Positions 19,397 through 28,151 of a stretch of 64,000 bases of DNA are shown here, in pieces (position 1 is the stretch's first letter; each line of letters starts with the position of its first letter). Below the pieces are notes generated by a model that was not told the origin of the DNA, searched no databases, and saw nothing but the letters and a program-made list of their open reading frames with translations. The stretch is from CBDFHF01 sp965247565. GTDB taxonomy: Bacteria > Pseudomonadota > Gammaproteobacteria > Methylococcales > Methylomonadaceae. The DNA is taken from NCBI GenBank assembly GCA_965247565.1, contig CBDFHF010000001.1, forward strand, positions 632,497 through 696,496, given 5' to 3'. Position numbers and translations under genes: made by a program.

Positions 19397-20290
19397 TTGA
19401 TTCAAGCACGATGGTTCTTCATGGATTTAATAAGTTTGGTGGTTTTTTTAACGGCCTGCTCTCATTACGAGAACTATGCGCCTGTCTACATCAATAATCC
19501 CGATAATACCGATACGTTAAAAGAAGTTTTGCATGCCGCATCACAAACCGAGCATCCTACTTCTAGTAAAGTGAACAAACTCATAACTCAAAAATCAGTA
19601 AAAGAAAAAGATCCCGTTGTTAAATTTAACCTAAAAAGCAGTCCATCTGTGACTGTGTCTGAGCAAAAGTTGGCGGAAAAGCATAACGTGTCGGCTAAGT
19701 CTGTTAGTAATTTGTCTCAAAAGCGAGAGATGTCTAATGTTGACCCAAAAACTATCATTAGACATCATCAAAAAGACATCAGAAGCGTAAAGAATATTCA
19801 AGAAAAATCGCCCTCATTTGCCAATGCCAACGCGGTTCTAAAAAAACCACGAATTGCCGAAACGGACGCAAAAAAAACAAAAAATAAGCAAAAATCGTCA
19901 ATTATTTCAATTGATAATAAAAAGATGTTAAAGTTGAACTTTCAGTGGCCGGTTAGGGGAAAAGTGCTTAGAAACTTTACTCAAACCCGTAATAAGGGCA
20001 TTGATATAGCGGGAAAAATTGGCCAGAAAATTGTTGCCGCGAGTGGAGGGAAGGTGGTCTACAGCGGTCAAGGGTTGATTGGCTTTGGTAAGCTATTAAT
20101 TATTAAACATAATAGTGAGTATTTAAGTGCCTATGCAAACGTAGGCAAGACAGAAGTCAGCGAAGGACAGCTGATAAAAAAAGGCCAATTAATTGCAAAG
20201 ATTGGTCGAGCTGGATCAAAAAGAACCTCGTTACATTTTGAAATAAGAAAAAATGGAAAACCGGTAAATCCTATCAAGTATTTGCCATAA
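19397..20290 (+). CDS. nlpD: NlpD-like lipoprotein with degenerate LytM domain, LysM not seen
   Basis: A 297-residue lipoprotein. The signal ends in a lipobox (VVFLTAC). A long charged linker follows, then a C-terminal LytM/M23 domain (about residues 185-297: NKGIDIAGKIGQ to LHFEIRKNGKPVNP). The first zinc-site histidine is replaced by Asn (NKGIDI), so it is probably not a peptidase, like E. coli NlpD, which activates the amidase AmiC in cell division. Unlike typical NlpD I find no LysM domain in the linker. The start is probably TTG 19397 (GGTGA just upstream, and Arg5 gives the signal a positive charge); ATG 19421 is possible. rpoS follows 41 bp later, the classic nlpD-rpoS order, and an rpoS promoter often lies inside nlpD. 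Confidence 0.82.
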   Translation: MIQARWFFMDLISLVVFLTACSHYENYAPVYINNPDNTDTLKEVLHAASQTEHPTSSKVNKLITQKSVKEKDPVVKFNLKSSPSVTVSEQKLAEKHNVSAKSVSNLSQKREMSNVDPKTIIRHHQKDIRSVKNIQEKSPSFANANAVLKKPRIAETDAKKTKNKQKSSIISIDNKKMLKLNFQWPVRGKVLRNFTQTRNKGIDIAGKIGQKIVAASGGKVVYSGQGLIGFGKLLIIKHNSEYLSAYANVGKTEVSEGQLIKKGQLIAKIGRAGSKRTSLHFEIRKNGKPVNPIKYLP

Positions 20291-20331
20291 GTAATGACTT
20301 TCCGGCTTAAGCCGCATACCAGGGAGTTAAC

Positions 20332-21318
20332 ATGAAGGAAGAATTAATTGAACCTATGGATGATGATATTGGGTTACCTTTTGATGACGATTTATCCTTC
20401 GATGAAGAGTTTGAAGTTGATGAGGTGGTTGTAGATGTCGTAGAAGTTGGCCCTGATGCGCTGTCAGGTGATGAGCGAAGCGAAAGCAGCCTAGACGCCA
20501 CTAGGATTTATTTGAATGCCTTAAGCCGCTCAAAGTTACTGACGGCCGATCAAGAAAAATTTTACGGCAAGAAAGCCTTACAGGGTGATCCAGAAGCTCG
20601 CAAAGTGATGATTGAGAGCAATTTGCGCTTAGTTGTAAAGATTTCTCGTCGCTATCTAAACAGAGGACTGCCGCTACTAGACTTAATTGAGGAAGGCAAT
20701 CTGGGCTTGATTCGGGCGGTTGAAAAATTTGACCCGGATAGAGGCTTCAGATTCTCGACTTATGCGACTTGGTGGATACGCCAAACCATAGAGCGGGCAA
20801 TCATGAATCAAACCCGGACTATCCGTTTGCCGATTCACGTCGTTAAGGAAATGAATACCTACTTGAAGGCGCAACGTCACTTGTCTCAATTACTAGACCA
20901 TGAGCCAAGTGCGGAAGATATTGCCCGACATTTAGATAAGCCGGTGAGTAAGGTGGAAAAAATGCTTAGGCTGAATGAACGGGTAACTTCAGTTGATATC
21001 CCGGCGACACAGGATTTTGATAAGCCATTTTTAGAGTCTATTACGGATGTTGATAGCGCGCCCCATGACGAGCGCCTGCAAGAAAACGATATTAAGCAGA
21101 ATATCACTAACTGGGTTTTACAGCTCTCAGAAAAACAGCGGGAAGTAGTTTGCCGTCGATATGGGCTTTGCGGGCATGAGAGTGCAACTCTTGAGCAAGT
21201 CGCCCAAGAGCTTGGTGTAACCAGGGAGCGAGTTAGACAAATTCAAATGGAAGCATTAAAAAGAATGAAAGAGATCCTGGAATTCAACGGATATTCCTTC
21301 GAGTCCATTTTCAATTAA
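20332..21318 (+). CDS. rpoS: RNA polymerase sigma factor RpoS
   Basis: A 328-residue group 2 sigma-70 factor. Region 1.2 begins near TRIYLNALSRSKLLT. Region 2 includes LLDLIEEGNLGLIRAVEKFD and STYATWWIRQTIERAI, and region 4 has the HTH TLEQVAQELGVTRERVRQIQ. An acidic N-terminal tail of about 55 residues is present. It directs stationary-phase and stress transcription. AGGGAG eleven bases upstream supports ATG 20332. Its 3' end overlaps the convergent nitrilase gene by 8 bp, which allows antisense interference. Confidence 0.97.
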   Translation: MKEELIEPMDDDIGLPFDDDLSFDEEFEVDEVVVDVVEVGPDALSGDERSESSLDATRIYLNALSRSKLLTADQEKFYGKKALQGDPEARKVMIESNLRLVVKISRRYLNRGLPLLDLIEEGNLGLIRAVEKFDPDRGFRFSTYATWWIRQTIERAIMNQTRTIRLPIHVVKEMNTYLKAQRHLSQLLDHEPSAEDIARHLDKPVSKVEKMLRLNERVTSVDIPATQDFDKPFLESITDVDSAPHDERLQENDIKQNITNWVLQLSEKQREVVCRRYGLCGHESATLEQVAQELGVTRERVRQIQMEALKRMKEILEFNGYSFESIFN

Positions 21319-22177
21319 GGTGCGCGAACTGCAATGGCCAGTCCCGATAATTGAAGACTTGCCCTTGCTCGCGCACTGTTGTGCAAGCGTTGAGTGATAT
21401 TTCTGCGAAAACCCATTGCACTTTATTGAGTTCACCAATAGCTAAAATACCATTATCAGGAAATCCACGGTCTACTGGCGTATAGATGGCTGCCGCTCCG
21501 ATGTTTTCATCAACCGCTTCAGACCAAGGTGCTTTACCTACAGTGGGTGATTGCACAACATAACACTGGTTCTCTAAAGCTCTGGATTGGCAGCCAATTC
21601 TTACGCGATGATAACCTGCCAGTGTATCGGTGCAGCTAGGAACCAAGATTAAGTTTGCGCCCATTTCCACCTGTTTTCTTGCCAGCATAGGAAACTCGCT
21701 GTCATAGCAAACATTAATGGCTATATTACCGTATTCTGTAGTGAAGCTTTTTAACTCTGTACCGCCTTGGATCAGCCACTGCTCATTTTCAAAGCGCGTC
21801 ATCATGATTTTGTCTTGGTAATCAATCTGACTATCCGGTCTAAACAAGTAAGCGCGATTGCGGTATACACCGGTATCAATACTGATCGGAAAAGTTCCTG
21901 CCTGGATATAACACTGATATGTTTGCGCCAGCGTTTGATATAGACCTCTATAGTCTTCCTGCAAGGCTTGCATGGACAGCAATTGCTTATTTAACGATGA
22001 GTAAATATCTTTACCAAACAAGGATGCTAATTCCATGCTGCCATATTCAGGAAACACTAAAATTTTGGCATTTTGTTCTGCAGCGTCACCGACCCAGCGT
22101 TCAATTTTGCGCTCATAAGTGCGCCAGTTTTCCAAAAAACTGATGTCATATTGGGCAGTTGCAATTTTAACGTTCAT
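21311..22177 (-). CDS. Carbon-nitrogen hydrolase (nitrilase superfamily)
   Basis: A 288-residue protein with the nitrilase Glu-Lys-Cys triad: Glu in VFPEYGSME (about residue 44), Lys in YQDKIMMTRFE, and Cys in INVCYDSEFP. It should hydrolyse a C-N bond in an amide or nitrile; the substrate is unknown. It overlaps the upstream GNAT gene by 11 bp and the convergent rpoS by 8 bp. The pairing suggests one pathway of making and removing an N-acyl group, which is inference. Confidence 0.9.
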   Translation of the reverse strand: MNVKIATAQYDISFLENWRTYERKIERWVGDAAEQNAKILVFPEYGSMELASLFGKDIYSSLNKQLLSMQALQEDYRGLYQTLAQTYQCYIQAGTFPISIDTGVYRNRAYLFRPDSQIDYQDKIMMTRFENEQWLIQGGTELKSFTTEYGNIAINVCYDSEFPMLARKQVEMGANLILVPSCTDTLAGYHRVRIGCQSRALENQCYVVQSPTVGKAPWSEAVDENIGAAAIYTPVDRGFPDNGILAIGELNKVQWVFAEISLNACTTVREQGQVFNYRDWPLQFAHLN

Positions 22178-22766
22178 GTTTAAGCCAGAATGTCATAGGT
22201 TTGGGAGTTTCTTCGGAATCATCCAGATCTTTCCAGCTATACGTGGTGTGTAATTCTGGGTGTTTAAAGTAGCCGCGTTTATTCCAGAACTGGTCCAAGG
22301 GCACATGATCAGCCGGTCGCCGAGGATGATCCGAGGGTCGTTCTACACAACAGAAAGTTATGTGTTTAAATCCGCCTAAGTCGGCGGCATGGGCTTCACG
22401 TTGTTCGAAAAAACGTACGCCAATACCCAAGCCACGATAATTGCTATCTAATACCGATTCGCTACAGTAAAAAATGTCATCTAGCGAATAACCGTGTTTC
22501 AAAAATGGCTTTTGCAGCTCAGTCGTTTCGTATTTCATGGGGATAGCTGTGGAAGCGCCGACGATTTTATCGTCATCGAAAGCTAATACAATCACACTGT
22601 CTGCACAATCAATATAGGTTTGCAGGTATTTCTTTTCATAATCCAGATTTCCGTCATACAAATAAGGAAAGTCTCGGAATACTTGAATTCTAAGTCGGGC
22701 AAGCTCAGGAATATAGGGTTGCAGAGCAACACCGCTCTTTCTTTCAATGCGGATGTTTTTAGACAT
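22167..22766 (-). CDS. GNAT-family N-acetyltransferase
   Basis: A 199-residue protein. The GNAT core is seen in VIVLAFDDDKIVGASTAIP and in the acetyl-CoA loop YRGLGIGVRFFEQREAHA (R-x-x-G-x-G type). It transfers an acyl group from CoA to an unknown amine. It is translationally coupled to the nitrilase-fold gene. No signal peptide or membrane segment is present, so it should be cytoplasmic. Confidence 0.88.
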   Translation of the reverse strand: MSKNIRIERKSGVALQPYIPELARLRIQVFRDFPYLYDGNLDYEKKYLQTYIDCADSVIVLAFDDDKIVGASTAIPMKYETTELQKPFLKHGYSLDDIFYCSESVLDSNYRGLGIGVRFFEQREAHAADLGGFKHITFCCVERPSDHPRRPADHVPLDQFWNKRGYFKHPELHTTYSWKDLDDSEETPKPMTFWLKHER

Positions 22767-22849
22767 GGCGTAATCGGGGTAAGCAAAAAAACGCTATTCT
22801 AGCTGAACTCGGCGAGCCGTTGTAAGCGCTTTATTGTGTAAAAAGAGCA

Positions 22850-24571
22850 TCAAGTGAGCGCTTTAACAGCATCTTCGGTGCGAAAAAACAGCTTTCCAGG
22901 TGTAATTTGTTTCAGAAAGTCGGTTTTTTCAAGCTTATCCAGTACAGGGCCTTTTACTTCTGATAGATTTAATGTGACATTGGCCGTTTGCAGACTATGA
23001 TTCAGCATTTCTAGTGCATCTAATGCGGTGGCATCTATATCGTTAACGGAAGCCAGAATTAACACTATGTGGCTAATGTCAGGCTGCCGTTTTAATTCCA
23101 GCGCCACAAATTCTTCAATAAAATTAACATTAGCGAAAGTGATGCTCTCATCAATTCTTAATAATAATAAATTGCGCCAGGTTTCTACCTGATGGCGCTT
23201 GATATTACGGTAATGTTCAGTATTGGCAATTCTGCCTACCACGGCAATATGCGGTTGACTGGTCTTGCGTAAGTGGCTGGCGATGGTCAAGACTATACCT
23301 AAAGAAATACCTTCTTCAATACCAAATAGTAAGACACCCAGCAAAGTAACCATTTCGGCAATGCCATCACCGCGATCATAACGCCAAGTTTGTATAATGT
23401 TACCGAGTTTTACCAAAGGCATAATAGCAACCAAAATAATCGCTGCTAAGGCTGCTTTAGGAATGTTTGCGAACCATTGGCTAAAAAAGATGACTGCTAT
23501 CGCTAGAAACCCTGCTGCAATAATCATGGCCATTTGGGTGCGGGCACCAGCCGAAAAGTTAACCATCGTTCGACTAAAACCGCCAGCCACTGGCATACCA
23601 CCAGAAATGCTGGCAGCCAAGTTAGCGAAGCCTAGGGCGATAAGTTCCTGGTTGGGGAGTATTTTCTCGCTTCTTAAATTGGCAGTGACTTTGGCAATTG
23701 CCACACTTTCTACATAAGCAATGAGCGCGATAAATGCGGAGTAAGAAAGTAACAGTTGCCATTTTTCCTGGTTAAAAAAATGTACATTGAGTTTAGGAAA
23801 ACCAGCGGGAACTTGACCCACCACGGCGACGTGCTGGCTGCCCAAATTAAAATAGCCTACTGCGGTTGTCGCCAGCATAACGGTAAGCAACGGCCCGCAT
23901 TTACTGAGCGCGGTAATCCAGGTGTCTTTTAGGCCAAACTTATTTAGCATTGAGGGTAACGGCTTGCTAAAAAAGACTAATAGAAGCAAGGTAGCAAGAC
24001 CAATCGACAATGTTGCCTGATTATAATCAGCAAGATAGTTTAAGTAACAGCTTAATTCAGTAGCGCAATTTGGACTTGCCAAGCCGAACATTTGAGGTAG
24101 CTGGCTCGCTATAATTAAAATAGCTGCTCCACTGGTGAAACCTGTTAGCACTGGATGGCTGATAAAGTTTACTAATCCCCCCATGCGTAGCAGCGCCATC
24201 AGTAACATGATGAGTCCGCTTTCAGCAGCCAGAATTATCGCGCTTTCAACAGGATGGCCTAAAGCACTGAGTTCGGGTGATTTTAAAGCACCGGCGATCA
24301 TAATAGCTGCGATGGATACAGGGCCGACTGATAAGGTTCTGCTGGTGCCAAACAGCGCGTACAAAATAGGCGGTAAAATACTGGCATAAAGTCCTAATTG
24401 TGGGGGCAGACCAGCCAGAATGGCGTAAGCTATCCCTTGAGGGACCAGTAAGATTGCAGTAATGATACCCGCAAATAAATCGCCGTTAAAATCTTGGCGG
24501 GTATAGCTTTTTAGCCAGTCCATGACTGGAAACAAATGGCTTAATAGGGCCTTGTATTGAGTCATCGGCAT
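22850..24571 (-). CDS. SulP-family anion transporter with STAS domain
   Basis: A 573-residue protein with the SulP plan: 10-12 hydrophobic helices (about residues 25-440, including GIAYAILAGLPPQLGLYASI and GPVSIAAIM) and a C-terminal cytoplasmic STAS domain (about 465-570). SulP proteins move sulfate, bicarbonate or other anions across the inner membrane. It is the last gene of the minus-strand run rhodanese, dioxygenase, SQR, SulP, so export or import of sulfate or a related sulfur anion is plausible. A hairpin lies between it and the SQR gene, so linkage may be partial. Confidence 0.92.
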   Translation of the reverse strand: MPMTQYKALLSHLFPVMDWLKSYTRQDFNGDLFAGIITAILLVPQGIAYAILAGLPPQLGLYASILPPILYALFGTSRTLSVGPVSIAAIMIAGALKSPELSALGHPVESAIILAAESGLIMLLMALLRMGGLVNFISHPVLTGFTSGAAILIIASQLPQMFGLASPNCATELSCYLNYLADYNQATLSIGLATLLLLVFFSKPLPSMLNKFGLKDTWITALSKCGPLLTVMLATTAVGYFNLGSQHVAVVGQVPAGFPKLNVHFFNQEKWQLLLSYSAFIALIAYVESVAIAKVTANLRSEKILPNQELIALGFANLAASISGGMPVAGGFSRTMVNFSAGARTQMAMIIAAGFLAIAVIFFSQWFANIPKAALAAIILVAIMPLVKLGNIIQTWRYDRGDGIAEMVTLLGVLLFGIEEGISLGIVLTIASHLRKTSQPHIAVVGRIANTEHYRNIKRHQVETWRNLLLLRIDESITFANVNFIEEFVALELKRQPDISHIVLILASVNDIDATALDALEMLNHSLQTANVTLNLSEVKGPVLDKLEKTDFLKQITPGKLFFRTEDAVKALT

Positions 24572-24652
24572 TGCAGTATATTTTCCTTACTCCAGGTTAT
24601 TTTAGTTAAGCTTTGGACAGTGAGACCTTATAAAACCAATTCACACATAAGG

Positions 24653-24685
24653 AACTTGATGCGGCCAACTTTTGCGCATCAAGTT
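24653..24685 (-). terminator. Hairpin downstream of the SQR-like gene
   Basis: Perfect 11-bp arms, AACTTGATGCG and CGCATCAAGTT, with an 11-base loop lie 11 bp beyond the SQR-like stop. There is no clear T tract on the minus strand, so it could be an attenuator, a processing site or a weak terminator before the SulP gene. Confidence 0.5.
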
Positions 24686-24695
24686 ATCTCATCAG

Positions 24696-26042
24696 TTATT
24701 TACGTCTGGCATTTAACACTTGTCTGCGATCCAGTTGACCGGCGCCCAGAGCAATTTGCAGTTTGCGCCTATCCTCTTTGATCAAACGTCGTTCCTCTTC
24801 CTTCAGGTTTTTAGCGTAGGAAGCTAAATGCGGAATATCAAAACGGTAACCTTTCAGCATTAATACCCAATACATCCATGGAAAGCCCATAACTTTTCCT
24901 AGCCACCAGATATATCGGCTTTTCCTAGGATCCAGCCAAGGAAATGAAGGAGTTACTTTGCCGCCATAAGAAAATTCCGCTAACAATACACCGTTTAACG
25001 AGGTAGTCAGTGGACAAGATCCGTAACCGTCATAGCCCTCTTGCAATGATTTACCGTTAATTAGAGCAAGAATATTGTCAACTACCACAGGCACTTGTTT
25101 ACGAACTGCCGCCGCGGTTTTGGCATTGGGTGTTGAACCGGCATCGCCTAGGCCGAAAATATTAGCGAATTGATTATGCTGTAACGTTTTTTCATTTAAA
25201 TTGACCCAGCCCGTCGCATTGGCTAATGGACTGGCTTTAATAAAGTCAGGCGCACTTTGCGAAGGTGTGACGTGAATCATGTCGAACGTTTTAGTTACTT
25301 GATGTTTGTTGCCGTCAATATCAGTCGCCTCGAAAGTGGCGGTTTTAGTGCTTCCATCGATGGCTATCAAGTTATAGTTAAAATTGGTTTTTATACCGTA
25401 GCCTTTAACTACTTTGTCTAGCGCTCTGGCAAAAAAAGGAATGCCAAACATGGCAGGACCGGCATTGCAAAATTCGACATTGATTTTATCCAGAAGGCCT
25501 TTTTTACGGAACCGATCTGCCGCCAGATACATGATTTTTTGTGGCGCACCAGCACACTTAATCGGCATGGGCGGTTGCGTGAATAAGGCGGTACCAGACT
25601 GCAGATTTTTGATGCATTCCCAGGTGTATTCCACATAATCAGCAGAATAATTACTGCACACACCATTCTTACCCAAGGTTTCGTTTAAACCCTGAATCTT
25701 CTGCCAATCCAATTGCAGGCCAGGGCAAACTACTAGGTAGTCGTAACTGACAGCATCGCCGGATCTAAGAGTAACTGTATTGTTTTCTGGTTGAAATGTT
25801 TCCGCGTAGTCCTTGATCCACGTTACTGTGGGGTGGATTAAGTCTTTTTCATCGCGAGCGGTTTGTTTTAAGGTGTAAGCACCGCCGCCGATAATGGTGA
25901 AGCCAGGTTGGTAATAATGGGTTTCTGATGGCTCGATAATGGCAATATCAATTGTCGAGTTCTGACGGCGCATGTTATTGGCAACAGAGACGCCCGCCGC
26001 GCCACCGCCAATAATTAAAAGAGTATGGTGTTTGTTTATCAT
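24696..26042 (-). CDS. sqr: Sulfide:quinone oxidoreductase-like flavoprotein
   Basis: A 448-residue FAD protein. The N-terminal Rossmann motif is IIGGGAAGVSVA. The redox cysteines expected of SQR are seen in GKNGVCSNYS, MPIKCAGAPQK and YDGYGSCPLTTS, followed by the C-terminal membrane-associating part (SRYIWWLGKVMGFPWMYWVL). It would oxidise sulfide to persulfide and pass electrons to quinone at the membrane. The persulfide dioxygenase gene just upstream handles the expected product. GGGAAGA precedes the ATG at good distance. Reaction not proven; sequence and context agree. Confidence 0.88.
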   Translation of the reverse strand: MINKHHTLLIIGGGAAGVSVANNMRRQNSTIDIAIIEPSETHYYQPGFTIIGGGAYTLKQTARDEKDLIHPTVTWIKDYAETFQPENNTVTLRSGDAVSYDYLVVCPGLQLDWQKIQGLNETLGKNGVCSNYSADYVEYTWECIKNLQSGTALFTQPPMPIKCAGAPQKIMYLAADRFRKKGLLDKINVEFCNAGPAMFGIPFFARALDKVVKGYGIKTNFNYNLIAIDGSTKTATFEATDIDGNKHQVTKTFDMIHVTPSQSAPDFIKASPLANATGWVNLNEKTLQHNQFANIFGLGDAGSTPNAKTAAAVRKQVPVVVDNILALINGKSLQEGYDGYGSCPLTTSLNGVLLAEFSYGGKVTPSFPWLDPRKSRYIWWLGKVMGFPWMYWVLMLKGYRFDIPHLASYAKNLKEEERRLIKEDRRKLQIALGAGQLDRRQVLNARRK

Positions 26043-26127
26043 AAGATCTTCCCAAAGGTACGTTTTTTATTTTTATTAGGATTGCATCGGTACAAAGCCT
26101 ACAACTTTGTACCTGATTTTTTTGTAA

Positions 26128-27216
26128 TTAATTGCTTTTTTGCCAAGCTTCGTAACCACCGACCATGGACAGTACATTAGTATAGCCAAGTTGCTGCATG
26201 GTTGAGGCGGCTAGTGCAGAGCGATTGCCGCTCCGGCAGTAAATTAAAACTGCTTTGGATTTATCGGCCAACTCCGGGACATTACCAATTTTAAATTCCA
26301 ATACACCGCGTGGCAGCAAAATGGAATTATCAAGGTGGCCAGCTGCATATTCGCTTTCTTCACGGGTATCCACCACCACAATATTGCCTTCAGCAATCAG
26401 TTGTTTTGATCTGTCCACATTGATTTCGGTAATCTGTTTTTGTGCCGACATCACTAGGTCTTTTACAGTAACCTCACTGCGCGCTTCACAGGTTTCTGCT
26501 CTACGTGCTACTGCATCTTGGCGTTCATTTTCATCCAGTCCACAGTATCGATTAGCCGGAACGGATTCATCGATCAAACGAGGTTTAGGTAAATTCAGAT
26601 TATTCATGATTTCTACGAATTGCTCTCGCGACTTACCTGCCAAGCGTGGGTTGGTGGTGCGTTCTTGGATAATATTGCTGACCCAGCGCTGCTGATAATC
26701 ATGACCCGGATAGACTAGGGTGTCATCTGGTAAAGTGAATAAGCGTTGGGTGATGGAATCGTACAAAGCTTCCGGGCTACCGCCTTGGAAATCGGTGCGC
26801 CCACAGCCGCCAATGAATAAAGAATCACCCGAAAATAAACGATCCCGCCATAGATAGGACGTGCAACCCGGTGTGTGTCCAGGCGTAGAAATAGCTTTAA
26901 TTTGTTCGTTGCCGCCCAGTTTAAAGATATCGCCGTCATGCAACTGAATATCAGCCAATTGCGCACCACCGAAGCGGCTTACACAAGTGTGTGCACCGGT
27001 TCGTTGCCGTAATAAACCGCTGGCGGTTATGTGGTCAGCGTGAACATGAGTCTCAAAGGAGTATTTTAGAGTTAAGCCGTGCTTTTCAAGTAAGGCAAGA
27101 TAATCATCAATATGCGTGTTAACTGGATCGATGAACGCCGCCTGCTTGCTTATCGGGTCGGCTATGAAATAAGTATATGTCCAGGTCTCTGGATCGAATA
27201 ATTGTCTGAATAGCAT
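26128..27216 (-). CDS. Persulfide dioxygenase-rhodanese fusion
   Basis: A 362-residue protein. An N-terminal metallo-beta-lactamase domain of the ETHE1 type carries iron ligands HVHADH, the His of TPGHTPGC, and Asp in FSGDSLFIGGCGRTDF. A C-terminal rhodanese domain has the active loop CRSGNRS. ETHE1-type enzymes oxidise glutathione persulfide to sulfite; the fused rhodanese moves sulfane sulfur. The frame opens further at 27276, but ATG 27216 has a GGAG site nine bases upstream and gives the conserved start MLFRQLFD. A sigma-54-like promoter and a long palindrome lie upstream. Confidence 0.93.
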   Translation of the reverse strand: MLFRQLFDPETWTYTYFIADPISKQAAFIDPVNTHIDDYLALLEKHGLTLKYSFETHVHADHITASGLLRQRTGAHTCVSRFGGAQLADIQLHDGDIFKLGGNEQIKAISTPGHTPGCTSYLWRDRLFSGDSLFIGGCGRTDFQGGSPEALYDSITQRLFTLPDDTLVYPGHDYQQRWVSNIIQERTTNPRLAGKSREQFVEIMNNLNLPKPRLIDESVPANRYCGLDENERQDAVARRAETCEARSEVTVKDLVMSAQKQITEINVDRSKQLIAEGNIVVVDTREESEYAAGHLDNSILLPRGVLEFKIGNVPELADKSKAVLIYCRSGNRSALAASTMQQLGYTNVLSMVGGYEAWQKSN

Positions 27217-27264
27217 TGATGTTTCTCCGTAGGTATTGGTTGAAGTATCGTTGCATAAACTTAT

Positions 27265-27280
27265 AGCACTGAGCATGCCA
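27265..27280 (-). promoter_or_regulatory. Sigma-54 type -24/-12 promoter for persulfide dioxygenase
   Basis: On the minus strand TGGCATGCTCAGTGCT matches the RpoN consensus (TGGCACG-N4-TTGCA) at TGGCA, G and TGC, with the essential GG-N10-GC spacing. Transcription would start about 37 bases before ATG 27216. In Cupriavidus, FisR-type activators switch on sulfide-oxidation genes through sigma-54, so the match makes biological sense. Start site not confirmed. Confidence 0.6.
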
Positions 27281-27346
27281 ATTGAGTGAGAAAGTTTTGT
27301 AAACTATGCGCAAAATGCCTTAATTGTCTTGAGTATTTATGTTAAG

Positions 27347-27380
27347 TTATTGATATAAATAGTGCTATCTATATCAATAA
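27347..27380. promoter_or_regulatory. 34-bp near-perfect palindrome, possible activator site
   Basis: Sixteen-base arms beginning TTATTGATATA and ending TATATCAATAA match at 15 of 16 positions around a TG centre. The centre lies about 110 bases upstream of the predicted sigma-54 transcription start, the usual place for an enhancer-binding activator. It could also end transcripts from the rhodanese gene upstream, but no T tract follows on that strand. Confidence 0.55.
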
Positions 27381-27505
27381 TAAGCTGAATTGAGAGTTTA
27401 TAAATTTTAGGGCGCCGCTTATAAAACACTATTGATGTCTCATATTAATATACAGAGAAACATAATGTGTCTCATTATGTTTCAATGAAACGTTTTTGCC
27501 CGTAT

Positions 27506-27889
27506 CTATTCCGTTGCAAGTCCTTCTTTATCCCAGGCATTCAAACCGCCCGCCATGTTTAAGGTCTGACTAAATCCAGCACCCTTTAAAGTTTCATAGG
27601 CTTTTGCAGAACGTCTACCACTCTGACATTGGGTAATAATAGGGCTGTTTTTGTAAGGTGTTAGTTCAGCTAAGCGCATCGGTAACTGGTCCAGCGGAAT
27701 GTGAATCGCCCCCGGAATATGTTTTGCATTCCATTCTTTGTCTTCACGAACATCAATAATGATCGCTTTCTTTTCTGCCTGCAGAGCCGCCGCTTGTTTG
27801 GGGTTAATGTCATTTGCATCGGAGGCTGCACAACCAGTTAAAAGCAATCCGGCTAGCACAGCAAATTGGGTGATTTTCAAATTGGTCAC
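27506..27889 (-). CDS. Rhodanese-domain lipoprotein
   Basis: A 127-residue protein. The signal peptide ends in the lipobox LLLTGC, so it should be a membrane lipoprotein facing the periplasm. The rest is a single rhodanese domain (IIIDVREDKEWNAKHIPGA) with the active loop CQSGRRS. It may bind or transfer sulfane sulfur in the periplasm. It heads the minus-strand sulfur gene run and is divergent from the cytochrome genes. Confidence 0.92.
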   Translation of the reverse strand: MTNLKITQFAVLAGLLLTGCAASDANDINPKQAAALQAEKKAIIIDVREDKEWNAKHIPGAIHIPLDQLPMRLAELTPYKNSPIITQCQSGRRSAKAYETLKGAGFSQTLNMAGGLNAWDKEGLATE

Positions 27890-28090
27890 TGTTGATTCCT
27901 AGTTATAGCGAGTTGTTGGACAAAATAATCGATAGATCACAAGCGAGTAGATTAACAGATAAGCTATCTCTGTCTAAAAAATAGCTCTCACATTCTAAAG
28001 CATGAATCTATCAAGCGCTAAGAATGGGCATTTCTGGTAAAAAATGGCTACAAGGCAGTTTTGATGTTAATTTTTTTGATCGATTTCGTT

Positions 28091-28122
28091 TAAAAAAGTG
28101 TGTCATATGACACACTTTTTTA
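28091..28122. promoter_or_regulatory. Perfect 32-bp palindrome upstream of cytochrome genes
   Basis: Perfect 16-base arms meet at a CATATG centre; the core is GTGTCATATGACAC with A/T flanks. It lies in the divergent region between the rhodanese and cytochrome genes, about 170 bases upstream of the predicted sigma-54 start, suiting an enhancer-binding activator. A bidirectional terminator is possible because of the A and T flanks, but no gene ends here. Confidence 0.6.
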
Positions 28123-28151
28123 AAAAAATAAGGTATATGACCTATTTTTTT
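28122..28151. promoter_or_regulatory. Second inverted repeat, adjacent to the 32-bp palindrome
   Basis: An imperfect inverted repeat with core AGGTATATGACCT and A7/T7 flanks, directly next to the first palindrome and sharing its TATGAC element. Paired sites of this kind are common for oligomeric sigma-54 activators. A third small palindrome (ATTGTTA-AA-TAACAAT) follows at 28203-28218. Confidence 0.45.

Noticed and set aside
27347..27380. The 34-bp palindrome as a Zur or Fur box
   Set aside because: It lacks the GTTATA-TATAAC core and lies before sulfur genes, not metal genes.
28091..28151. Tandem palindromes as rho-independent terminators
   Set aside because: They have A/T flanks, but no gene ends nearby on either strand; both neighbouring genes start outward. 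Kept as regulatory candidates instead.
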